Shown here piece by piece: positions 1 through 9,817 of a stretch of 21,885 nt of DNA. Position 1 is the first letter of the stretch. Each line of letters begins with the position of its first letter. The notes beneath the pieces are model-generated. The model was not told where the DNA came from and made no database searches. It saw nothing but the letters and a program-made list of their open reading frames with translations. Location: the NCBI RefSeq assembly GCF_000003605.2, contig NW_003109085.1, positions 149,492 through 171,376 on the forward strand, given 5' to 3'. Made by a program: the position numbers and the translations under genes. This DNA is from Saccoglossus kowalevskii. Lineage: Eukaryota; Hemichordata; Enteropneusta; Harrimaniidae.

Positions 1-1302
1 AGGGCATTGTATTTCAGTTTTCTGTGCTCAAGCTTGCATTTGAAATTTTCTAATATATTTGGTTGGGCATTCAACATGTGAAACAGAGTCTGAAAATTCT
101 GTTGTCTGTTATATACTTCTTATGTGGCAATACTTTAATCAACTATTATGTTGTTTTGACTTCACATATCAAACGTTTTCTTAATAATTGACTAATTCAA
201 ATTTGAGAAGTAAGGGCATTTAATTTGTTTGTTTGTTCGTATTAGGTACTTTACTTCCTCTTCATCTCTATACACAGTGCCACCTAGTGGTGAGAAATTT
301 CATTCAGGGTAACCTTGACATTGAGGGCGCTAGTACAAAACTAGTAATGTAATAAAGATTTGTAAGTGGCATTATTTTATATTTTAATGTGTTTATTTTA
401 AGTTAACGCTTTGTAACCTTCAAAGTTTGTTTAAGCTGACATTGTACTGTCTCATTTTGGGTTTGTGAATAAACTGTAAGATAGCATCATAATTTACGCA
501 GCCAAGCATTCCATTCCATTTTATTTTATTCCATTCCAATTCAGTTGATATTAATATTTTGAATTATTGTTTTCGGGGTTTTTCTTAATTTTTCATGCTG
601 GCTTCTGAAAAAAACCTTGTAATGTTAAATATACAATTCATCCAGGATTTAAGAAATAATTCTGGAATCTAGTTTTAAATGAAAATATTTTTTTTCATTA
701 CTTATCATTTTTATTACAATTGCTTTGAAGAAAAGATTTTTCTTCTGTGATACTGTACTTTTTTTGATCTTGGTGTCCCAACTTATTTGCGGTTGATTGT
801 AAACTTTGTGCTTTTCAGATTGTATATATTAAAGCAGATTGTGTCAACTTTGTGAGAAAATAAAATGTTTTTTTTTTTTCGTCTCTTTTAAAGTTTTTGG
901 TGATTTTATTTAAATCTCATTGTTCTAATGCTTTGCAAGATATCTCTACTTTATAAACGAATCATTTTAAAAGGGTTGAAAGATTCCTTTTAACGATTTT
1001 AATAAAGTAACAGCTTACATGTACGTGTTGTGACAGTTTATTCGTTGTATGTTAAGTGGCTGTTGGTGAATTTATACGATTCTCTGTGTTAGGAACATGT
1101 ACAAAATTTCAAAAAATATTTGCACCCATTGTACGAAAATCAACGAAGACCTTTGCTTCAAACAAACAATCTACCAGACCTAGTTGCAAATTATGTTTTC
1201 TGTAAGTAAGCGTAATATAGCTTGAATAGAAAAAATTTCAGAAATTGTAAACATCTCAAACCTTTTGCTTATCATGTGCGAACTCATGTTTGCCAGCCAA
1301 GG
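1..1302. other. AT-rich non-coding DNA, possible 3' UTR material
   Basis: No ORF with coding character was seen in either direction. The stretch is T-rich and has AATAAA signals at about 469 (after a run reading like an mRNA 3' end) and at about 861, the latter followed by a long T run. A pyrimidine tract ending in CAG lies near 818. These would fit the 3' UTR of a plus-strand gene entering from the left, but AATAAA is frequent by chance in DNA this AT-rich. A short CATTC-type pentanucleotide repeat lies at about 507-539. The CTCF-like site is listed separately. Confidence 0.35.
277..290 (-). promoter_or_regulatory. CTCF-like binding motif
   Basis: Read on the minus strand the sequence is CCACTAGGTGGCAC, which fits all 14 positions of the bilaterian CTCF core CCASYAGRKGGCRS. 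About 30 bp further on, at 321-330 on the plus strand, TTGAGGGCGC matches the right half of the same motif. CTCF is an architectural zinc-finger protein conserved in most bilaterians. Whether the site is occupied cannot be told from sequence. Confidence 0.45.
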
Positions 1303-1358
1303 TTCACACATGGTTCATAAACAGCCATGGATGGTCGGCTTCAGTGAAGCCGTGTGAA
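1303..1358. repeat. Inverted-repeat cluster able to form a three-way junction
   Basis: Three perfect stems nest without gaps. The outer stem is TTCACA (1303-1308) with TGTGAA (1353-1358). Hairpin one is CATGG (1309-1313) with CCATG (1325-1329) around an 11-nt loop. Hairpin two is CGGCTTC (1336-1342) with GAAGCCG (1346-1352) around AGT. Only a six-base linker is unpaired at the junction. On the minus strand the adjoining bases read GTTCGATTC, a B-box-like string, so this may be a relic of a tRNA-derived SINE. No function is assigned. Confidence 0.4.
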
Positions 1359-2275
1359 TCGAACGATGTTGCAAGTTTGAATTTATGTTTTTAATAAAAA
1401 GATAAATTGAGTAACATTTAATTATAATGATGATAAAATTGCACATCAATAACATCTACCATCAATGGCATATTAATCACAATATGACTGTAAAAGTACA
1501 ATAGTCCAGTGGTCAATCCACTGAAATTAGAAGTACTAGGATGGTTTTTGTTTATTGCTCACATTAGTTATTTTGAAATATTAAAAATCATCTCTATTCC
1601 AGTGTTTGGGAAGGTTAAGTTAGAGAATTTTGGCACCAAACTTCATACAAGTATTCTTCTGATACATGGGCTTTAAATAACATATCTTAATTTTCATAAA
1701 TGCGCACAGTTTTGTAAAACTTTGGTAAATAGTGTGCAACTAAACACTATACAGAACAACATAACTCCATTTTTATAAGCTCTTTCCAGTAAAATTGGAA
1801 GCTGCCGTGGAAGTCGAATCACAGGAGAATTAACAGGCATACTGAGAATGTAAACATGATGGAAGGATTGGCCAATGAAAAGTGCCCTCTACGTCGGATA
1901 CAAACATTTTCATATAAATATACGTCTCATCTGTTATGTGTAATGCCCGATGGCCCACTTATTTTGAAATTTATATATTATTTTTTAGTTATTGAAAAGA
2001 TTGTAAATGAAGCATCTTATAGATGTTGGTGAACGAAAGTTATATGTATGATTTTTGACGATTTGTCACCTAATATTTCGCCTTCTCATCCCGTAAAACG
2101 TGGCATTTTACATTTCAACGATGTGCATGTTCACATATTCGTTTTCGCTTAACCTGGGCAATGGTACAGTGGTCATTTCTAGCGTCCGTGTATCTCTGTA
2201 CAGGTATATGAAGGTAAAGGTGCTATTCTCATTGCAACCATGCTGGGTGTCGTGAAGTTCCACTGCAAATGTAAG
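1359..2275. other. Non-coding DNA with a weak promoter-like cluster
   Basis: No gene was seen. A palindromic CCAAT-type element (ATTGGCCAAT, about 1867-1876) lies some 40 bp upstream of a TATA-like TCATATAAATATA at about 1910-1922. This is a spacing seen in core promoters, but no convincing coding sequence follows within reach, so it is only noted. Confidence 0.25.
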
Positions 2276-2279
2276 TCAT

Positions 2280-2500
2280 AAAATAGTCATGTGAGCAGGG
2301 CTCGCACCGTGGAGGTTCTGGTTTCGATTTCCGGAGCAGACTGTTCACTCAGAAGTATTAACGCAGAGAACACACGGTCTGCCCAGCTTTCCAATCACGC
2401 GGTATTAATAGATATGGAAGACTGGTTCGCACACATGCATGTGATTGACACATAAAACAAATAACACCAGGAGAGACAGCAGCATTGTCCGAAAATGTCG
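2280..2500 (+). mobile_element. Candidate decayed tRNA-derived SINE
   Basis: The string CTGGTTTCGATTTCCGG at 2318-2334 resembles a tRNA T-arm. It has a seven-base loop TTCGATT, mostly paired flanks, and two substitutions from the common TGGGTTCGATTCCCGG. The preceding GGCTCGCACCGTGGAGG resembles an anticodon-arm region. About 170 bp of unrecognised sequence follows, then an A-rich stretch near 2503. No clear A box or target-site duplication was found. A degenerate pol III-type head is plausible; a functional tRNA is not. Confidence 0.35.
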
Positions 2501-3485
2501 CCTGGAAAAAAAAATATTTAAAAAATCTAAGCTGTTACAGTACAACATATAACGTACACCAATCACCCAGCGTTCAAGGCTATACAGTCACCATGATAGA
2601 TCCACTAAATTGTGTACAAGTAAGAAACTTGATATAGTTTATGTGCTTGGTATTTAGAATTGTGTCTAAACGCGTCTGCGTGCATTTTTATATTATTCAA
2701 TTCGAACACAGTCCCTAGAGAGACTATGATTCGGAAGAGTTCGCAATTGGAGTCAAGCAATAGTTTTTAAAATTATGGAATATATATATTGTTTTGAATA
2801 TATATATTGTTTTGTTTGTTTGTTTTCAAAAATAATGCAGTATTGGAGGGTGATCTCGATCATGATTTAGTTATTTCCCATTTTTTGCTATTTTCACTTT
2901 TTTCAAATAAATTAATGAATAAAATAAGACTTTGCACTGGGTCAGACTTCTTTCCCAGTGTACTATTATAGTAATAGTATTCATGACGAACTCGTTACTT
3001 GATTAACCACAAGAGATGTGTTCATATCACCAGAGTATTCAACTGTGATGGTGGTCTTTAACTGTGCTATGAGATTGAATTCAGAAATCATATCGATACT
3101 AGATGTAGTATTTCAAACGTACATATAGCGCGTATCCACGTATATTATTATATATATATTTTGTTTAAATGTGGTGAAGTATCAAGTTTAATTTTCTGGT
3201 AATTATTTGATAAACTATACGTATCTGTCATTGATACTAACTTTCAAGTTCACGAAGTAATGTGGTGAGCAATGGGATATAAGACCACTTGCTGTAGTGG
3301 CGTCAGTGTTTTATTTTAAATGTAAAAATCTGTTTATTCGTGGGAATCACTTGCACGTTTTTCATCATCGTGATAATTGAGTAAGATGCAGATTGTGATT
3401 AAAATCATTATAACTGTAACATTAGGCTGCTGGAATTGTGTTGTGTTTCTGCGAATGTCCTTGTCCTGAGCTGTCGACTGTGCAT
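2501..3485. other. Non-coding AT-rich DNA with simple repeats and hairpins
   Basis: No gene was seen. The 18-bp unit GAATATATATATTGTTTT occurs twice in direct tandem (2778-2795 and 2796-2813) and runs into a short GTTT repeat. Two abutting hairpins at 2935-2979 are listed separately. Further TA-rich tracts lie around 3145-3165. Confidence 0.5.
2935..2979. repeat. Two abutting perfect hairpins
   Basis: CACTGGG (2935-2941) pairs with CCCAGTG (2954-2960) across a 12-base loop. The next base starts a second hairpin, TACTATTA (2961-2968) with TAATAGTA (2972-2979) around TAG. Both stems are perfect and touch with no spacer. They resemble the terminal structure of a small foldback or a structured RNA element, but nothing else supports a function. 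Confidence 0.4.
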
Positions 3486-3489
3486 TTAC

Positions 3490-3645
3490 ACATTTCGTTA
3501 GTTTAAAGCGCGGTGGTCGTCTCGCAGCGCGTGTTCGAATTTCATGTAAACAATGTATTTTACACGCGTTGTGTACGTCGCTATGAGTCCCATGTCGAAC
3601 AGGGCGCGGCGCGACGACTGCTGCCCTTTAACTATGGCTTGTATC
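3490..3645 (+). repeat. Dispersed repeat copy 1, possibly SINE-related
   Basis: This GC-rich block shares an ordered series of blocks with 14222-14345: GTTCGAATTTC, then a TAAACAA/T run, TACGTCGC-ATGAG-CCCAT, and a GCGACG-CGG-like region ending in CTG. GTTCGAATTTC is close to a pol III B box, and AGTTTAAAGCGC about 25 bp upstream resembles part of an A box, so a tRNA-derived SINE head is possible. Copy boundaries and duplications of target DNA were not resolved. Confidence 0.4.
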
Positions 3646-5013
3646 CGAACAAACCAACTATAACACACGGGCTATGGAGGTAGTAATTATGTGTAAACTA
3701 TGATAACGGCAATTCGTGCATTACAAGTAACAACCATAGAATTGTATATATTGTGCGTGTTCACAGTTCAGCGTGTTTCAAGACGTGGTACTTGTTGCAG
3801 CCATTTACGATGTTCACTTAAAGTTAGGAGCAGAAATGTAGTTAAAAATGTAAAAGGCAGTGTATTTATTTATGTTGTTCGAGCTTCCAGCAACTATGCG
3901 TTGCTACATGTCATGGTATAAGCAGGGATGTATTATTATACGATTTAATTGAGTTCAGATGTCTAAACTTAAGTCGTGGTATCACGTGTGTTATACCTCT
4001 TAATTTGACGCTTATTAAATGTCAAGCGGCATCCTTTGTTAACTCCTCTGCGACGCCCCGATAAGAACATCGTTTGAAAATTACACCGCCCTCCTGTGTC
4101 ATGAACTTCAAATCACTATCAGCAATCACCGTCAGCAACGCATCCCTTCAAGTCAGTCGACGAATCAAAATAGTTTGGATATCCAACATTCAGTGAAGTC
4201 CATTCAAGTTCCGATATTCTCTGAGTAGCGTATAACGCGGGAACTTGATCCGATTTATGACGTCATCAGTCGAGTGAGTAGTGATCACATGATGTAGCTG
4301 TAAAACGGCGTTGTGTCGTGTGTGCGTAATACTGTCATATTATTTAATACCCTGTCACCGACCGAAGGAGTTTACTCATTCACGCCGACGTTCTTTTGTA
4401 TTTCCAGTTCACCTCTTTTGGCGCGTTTTCTATCTGACTCCTATTTTCCTACTACTCCTATCGTAATTGGGCGGAGAAATTGTCGCTAACAGGTGTGCGG
4501 TATGATACCGTCATAGTACCGCCGTGTCAACATCGAGTGTTGTCATAACCCGCCCGCGTCTGTTATAGCAAGTGATGAAACAAACCACGCGGTGTTTTGA
4601 AAGATTTTCGAATTAACTGGAGTAATGTAACTTATGAATACGTTACAGCCATCCATTCGTTGTGCGGTCCAAGGTATGTTTATAGTATCTTCTCCTTGTA
4701 CATCGGTACTTCTTAAATGACAAATATAATATAAGCACATATGTTCAAACTTGGTTGACGTCTTCGCATCTTTGCCTTACCGTTTGCGATGTTACAACGC
4801 TATACTTTAAACTAACGTGAGTATTTATCGCTTTATGACGAATAGATGAACTCGTAATTCTGTTGTAGTAATCTTTATGTTTCTTAAAACAGCTATGTTC
4901 GCTGTAGAAATATTATTTGGCCTTGTAAGATATGCTGTATAATGTAAACTCGGGCATTCATTCATTATTCTCGACAGTGTTAGGTGGTTCATTACTCGCG
5001 TATTTTAACTATA
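3646..5013. other. Non-coding DNA
   Basis: Short ORFs in this stretch have no recognisable domain and no supporting signals, and I treat them as chance. A full palindromic CRE, TGACGTCA, is present at 4258-4265. No repeat was resolved. Confidence 0.5.
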
Positions 5014-5322
5014 TCGATGTAGCATTATATCAGTTTGAGTCGAGTGGCTTAGATTTGTACACACTCGCCTTGATATCGAATGTATATGCTCCGGTGAACG
5101 CTGCGAAATTAATGCATGTCTCGAAGTCATTAATAACTCGCCAATTCGTACTGCGGCATATTCGCATTCGATGTAGAATTATATCAGTTTCAGTCGAGTA
5201 GCCAAGGTCTGTACACCCCGATATCCGATATATATACTACGAGGAACGTTGCGGATCCAATGCTTGTCTCGTAGTCAGAAACTCGTGTTAACTCATGTCA
5301 TTGTACTGCGGCATAAAATAAT
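5014..5322 (+). repeat. Diverged tandem duplication, period about 154 bp
   Basis: Two copies sit head to tail. Copy one starts TCGATGTAG at 5014 and copy two at 5168. Their first 34 bases differ at three positions. Further matches follow in the same order: GTCGAGT, TGTACAC, GAACG-TGCG, ATGC-TGTCTCG, and GTACTGCGGCATA at 5148-5160 and again at 5303-5315. Copies differ by several indels in the middle. The period is not a multiple of three, so the ORF overlapping copy one is probably not coding. Confidence 0.75.
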
Positions 5323-7690
5323 ACAATTGAATGTCTAGTCTCTAGATCACATTCTAATTTACGGTTGGGGTGTCAGTACAAACAATGTCTCCGATTGCTG
5401 GAGTTCATATAACCGTATGCACACCATATGTATGTTCTTGTGTTCCCGTGTAAATATTAATACCCCGCCGATGACCACTCCGTGCATCACCATCTGATCT
5501 GATTTCTCCACGATGTACCTCAAGCTGACAACACTAATGTCATATTATTTAATTTCTTTTATATAGCCATATTTTTTTTATTCATAAGACGAAGATGACG
5601 CCTTCATGTGGGCTTTTTATAAATAATTCAAATAAATGACCCAAATCAATCTTATTGCAGTAGTAATCATTGAAAATCGTGATGGACTGAGAAATTATTA
5701 TACTGATTCTAGAATCTGTCGAACATTTCTAATTAATCAGTAATTTTTTTATCAATGAAACTAAATTTTTGTTTGAAAACATGATAGCCGTTACATCTAT
5801 CTAAAATGTCAACATGTTTTTTATAGATTCGTTGCCGCCGCATGTTGACGCATAGTGTTCACAGTTTTATGCACATCTTTGCTGCAACTCGCCCGCTTTG
5901 ACCAGGTTGTATACGATCTCAGCTGGTGTCCGTGTTTACATGTAATGCCGAGAGCAGTATCTAGTGGTGTAAACGTAATAGGCAACTCAACACTCTGATT
6001 TAATTGATGGATGCGTCCATCCGCCCGCCTCTAGATATTTCTCAAATATGAATAGTCTGGTTTCAGTCAGATTCCTTACAAAGACGAGATCATGATGTAA
6101 TGCATACATATTGATCGAATAAAATATGGACGACGGTTTCTCTTGGTGTCTGATTGAAGTTGTTCGATCGTTTCTAAGCTAGAAAATGACTTGACTATTC
6201 AATATGGCCGACTGGTGGTCGTATTACTAAGTGAATACACTGCACCTGTTTAGTGTTGACTGGGTCAGTTTTATTCAAACATATGACGATGTTCGTATAT
6301 ATTGGGATACAGATTTTTCATTAAATTAATATTTCAACACATTTCAACAACTATTGTAGTTATATTTGTGTGAAACTCAGTCAGAGACTTTGCACAACGA
6401 TACAAAAAAGTCCAACATACAAACCGACACATAATTTACACAGGGAATAGCCAATTTACTAAAACAACTCGTATGGATTATGCATGATAATACTCAGAAA
6501 TTCGTATTCACCTGGACAAGGAAAAATAAAGAAACTCCATTTAAAATGCCATTCATATTCTACATACGAAAGACCGTATTACTAAGAGTGGGTCTCGTTT
6601 TTTAACACAATCGTCACGCATACTTATACACTCTGTTTAACTTCTGCAGTCACAAAATCAAACCACATTAGTTTCGTATTTGTTTCGCCCGTTTCAAAAT
6701 AGTTAATAGCGTGCTACCTTGAAAGCAGTCCGCGGCGTGAGTCCAATTAATCTTGATGCGCACCACTGATTTCAACAATACTGTGTTGTCTTAAGGTGTC
6801 ATTATGCTATTCCAACGGCTTCATTTTCAGCATCACCCCGTTACTCTCCAGGGATGTGTTTAACACACAGCGTGCGTCTAACCATCGCATTGTTTTCATC
6901 ACGTGTATGGTGTTAGTAATTTCCGCAAGCCTCAACAACCTGACTCAACAATCTTCTCTTGCCTAGAACGTTTCCTCCAAATTATTTCCCTAATGTACAT
7001 TTGTTCAAGGCATCGTTAATACCGCCACCCGAGGCGCACTCGGAAATGAGAGTACGTATGATTGTACATATGAGAATTGTACAAATCCAAGCATGCGTAA
7101 ATTTGGGATGAAATCTGCAATAAATAAACGCGTTATCGTGTAAAAAAAATCACCACGTATTAGAACCAACTGAACTGTTTTATGTGAATCGTGACTAACT
7201 ATAGTACTATATCATACTACGTCACAAACTCAACATACAGACATAATATGTACTTAAACTATGTATGTCACGTGGGATCTGCGCTTAACGATTACGTCAT
7301 CCAAAAAGCCGCGTGGGAATTGTTTTTCATCCTTTAAAGATTCTACATAGATACAGTGTTACATTGCAAGAACCACCTACACAACGCTCGTCAACAACAG
7401 CAGCTGTCTTGTCTGGTATTGTCTATTCGCTTTCCGTCACAATAAATCTCGTTTCGATTATCTTCAAATAACACGTTTGTTTGTAAACGATGACACGCTA
7501 TGGCCACCTGACGCATACGCAGGTGACGACCCCTCCGGTTTAATTCCATTGTCAATTTATTGGAAAATCCGATTGTGGTTAACACTTTAGGTCGATAGTT
7601 TAAATGCAATGTGGACACAAACATGTATTTAACACGGCGTATTGAGAAATGAATTTGATCACGATATATTTTGACTAAACATGGTGCTTT
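5323..7690. other. Non-coding DNA
   Basis: I see no recognisable gene in these 2.4 kb. A minus-strand ORF of 100 codons (7391-7693) begins beside the CAA microsatellite. It has no recognisable domain and a composition like its surroundings, so it is left out. No duplicated element was detected by eye. Confidence 0.5.
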
Positions 7691-7691
7691 C

Positions 7692-7692
<1 letters not shown>

Positions 7693-7722
<30 letters not shown>
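7693..7722 (+). repeat. (CAA)10 microsatellite
   Basis: Ten uninterrupted CAA units, followed by one imperfect CAC/CAA unit. It is flanked by unique sequence. Confidence 0.95.
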
Positions 7723-7724
<2 letters not shown>

Positions 7725-7945
7725 CAATCAGCGATTTAATTCGAGCATGGAAGGCAAACAAATTTGAATGAATATGCACTTGTGTGCTACAAGTACAATA
7801 TTTTAGTTCACGATAAAACAGGTTTCTCACCGTTTTCAATCACATAGTTCCAAACAGCATTAATAAAATGTTCTCATCTATATTGCATTTTTAATATATA
7901 CGTAAGAGAAATTATAATTATATATTCTACTACATAAATTGTAGC

Positions 7946-7989
7946 CTGACAATGACGCGTGAGTTGCGTCACTCACGCCTACATGTCAG
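7946..7989. repeat. Strong palindrome with two alternative hairpins
   Basis: GCGTGAGT (7957-7964) pairs perfectly with ACTCACGC (7971-7978) around TGCGTC. An outer stem CTGACA (7946-7951) pairs with TGTCAG (7984-7989), with a symmetrical 5-by-5 internal loop between the stems. An overlapping alternative pairs TGACGC (7953-7958) with GCGTCA (7966-7971), so the two inner folds exclude each other. The surroundings are AT-rich, which makes this GC-rich stem stand out. It may be the core of a small foldback element. Confidence 0.55.
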
Positions 7990-8782
7990 ACTATATCAAT
8001 CCTAGAATTAATATCGATTCGTATGACTGCTTAACTAATCACCTTATATGCATTTATAGCATAATTAATAAATTAATATATTAGCTCGACGAATATGTCA
8101 TTTTTATACTTTTATTTTCATTAAATACAGTATACTATAGAAGTCAATAAATAATACATGCATTGTTTTTAATTTGCATATCGCCGTGACGTATGGAGGT
8201 GAAATGTTCATCATCGTACCTATAAGACGCGAAACAAGCAAACGTCATAAGGGTATATTATAAGATGGGTATAGAAGTCTGTAATTTATTTTGAAGAGAG
8301 CGAAGAAGCAAAATTAAAAAAGACGGTTTCACACCGCCCTACATTCCATAGTGTGCACACTGTACGCCCACTTTGATGTATGGTTGTCACGGTTTGCTTC
8401 ATCATTTCCCCCCGGGACACATCTTAAATTACGACCGAGTTGTTTTGATTAGGACGCTATGATATTTGTCATATGTAATCAGTTATGCGTTATAAATACA
8501 CTACAGAACTAAAACTAAAACATTCCGGCGATTCGTAATAGTAGCGAACCAATCAAGCAGGTATTACCCAATGTGTTAACCATGTTGAAATACGCCAACA
8601 AACACGGGTTAAGTATCCATTCAGCGTTCCTTACTCATGCGAATATCAAATAATAGTCCAATTGGCAATTTTGGCAAACCAAAACAGTTATAAATGAAGA
8701 CAAGAAATAGTAGATACTTTAATCATTGGCAACCCCCATTTCATATTAGATACAGCCTGGTACAACATACCAATGTACACGC
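7990..8782. other. Non-coding AT-rich DNA
   Basis: No gene or clear repeat was seen between the palindrome and the minisatellite. Confidence 0.5.
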
Positions 8783-9797
8783 ACCATCAACGTTCTGCAT
8801 CCCCTAGAACAACATCACCTTCAACTTCGTGTCCTCAAGTATACCATTATCATCAACGTCATAATCTTTATCACAACATTTCCATCAAAGTCATGTGCTT
8901 TAGGAAAATACTCTATATCCTCTAGTGCAACATCATCTTCATCAACGTCATATCCTCTAGTGCAGCATCATCTCCATCAACGTCATAACCTCTAGCGCAA
9001 CATCCTCTTTATCAACGTCATATCCTCTAGTGCAGCATCTTCTCCATCAACGTCATATCCCCTAGTGCAGCATCGTCGTCAACTTCATATCCTCTAGTAC
9101 AGCATCATCATCAACGTCATTTTCTCTAGTGCAGCATCATCATCAACGTCATATCCTCTAGTGCAGCATCATCATCAACGTCATATCTCCTAGTGCAGCA
9201 TCGTCGTCAACTTCATATCCTCTAGTGCAGCATCATCATCAACGTCATATCTCCTAGTGCAGCATCGTCGTCAACTTCATATCCTCTAGTACAGCATCAT
9301 CATCAACGTCATTTTCTCTAGTGCAGCATCATCATCAACGTCATATTCTCTAGTGCAGCATCATCATCAACTTCATATCCTCTAGTGCAGCATCATCATC
9401 AACGTCATATCTCCTAGTGCAGCATCGTCGTCAACGTCATATCTCCTAGTGCAGCATCGTCGTCAACTTCATATCCTCTAGTGCAGCATCATCATCAACG
9501 TCATATCTCCTAGTGCAGCATCGTCGTCAACTTCATATCCTCTAGTACAGCATCATCATCAACGTCATATCTTCTAGTGCAGCATCATCATCAACTTCAT
9601 ATCTTCTAGTGCAGCATCATCATCAACTTCATATCATCTAGTAATTTAAAAGCATTGCAAATAACATCATATCCTCTAGTACATCATCTCCATCAACTTC
9701 ATATCTTCTAGTGCAGCATCAGCATCAACTTCATATCCTCGAACACAACATCTACCATCAGCTTCATATCCTCTAATCCAACATCATCAACAACTTC
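8783..9797 (+). repeat. 32/35-bp minisatellite with higher-order structure
   Basis: A unit containing CAGCATCATCATCAACGTCA then TATCCTCTAGTG repeats about 27 times. Taking CTAG as phase mark, positions 8922-9062 step by exactly 35 bp (four intervals) and 9062-9638 step by exactly 32 bp (eighteen intervals). The 3-bp difference is one extra triplet in the CAT/CTC run. Variant A (CATCATCATCAACGTC, with TCTCCTAG) and variant B (CATCGTCGTCAACTTC, with TCCTCTAG) alternate over parts of the array, giving a 64-bp dimer. Both edges decay: 8783-8921 holds degenerate units, and after 9638 an interruption gives a 38-bp step before four more units. A 32-bp period breaks any reading frame, so the array is not protein-coding. 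Confidence 0.95.
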
Positions 9798-9817
9798 ATA
9801 TATATATATATATATAT
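9798..9817. repeat. (AT)10 microsatellite
   Basis: Twenty bases of alternating A and T directly follow the last degenerate minisatellite unit. It marks the right edge of the array. Confidence 0.9.

Noticed and set aside
4932-5201. Plus-strand ORF of 89 codons
   Set aside because: It crosses the 154-bp tandem duplication, whose period breaks the frame, and it has no recognisable domain.
7391-7693. Minus-strand ORF of 100 codons
   Set aside because: It starts beside a CAA microsatellite, shows no recognisable domain, and lacks splice or promoter support.
8922-9710. CRISPR-like array of regular 32-bp repeats
   Set aside because: Repeats are contiguous with no unique spacers and the DNA is eukaryotic. 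It is a minisatellite.
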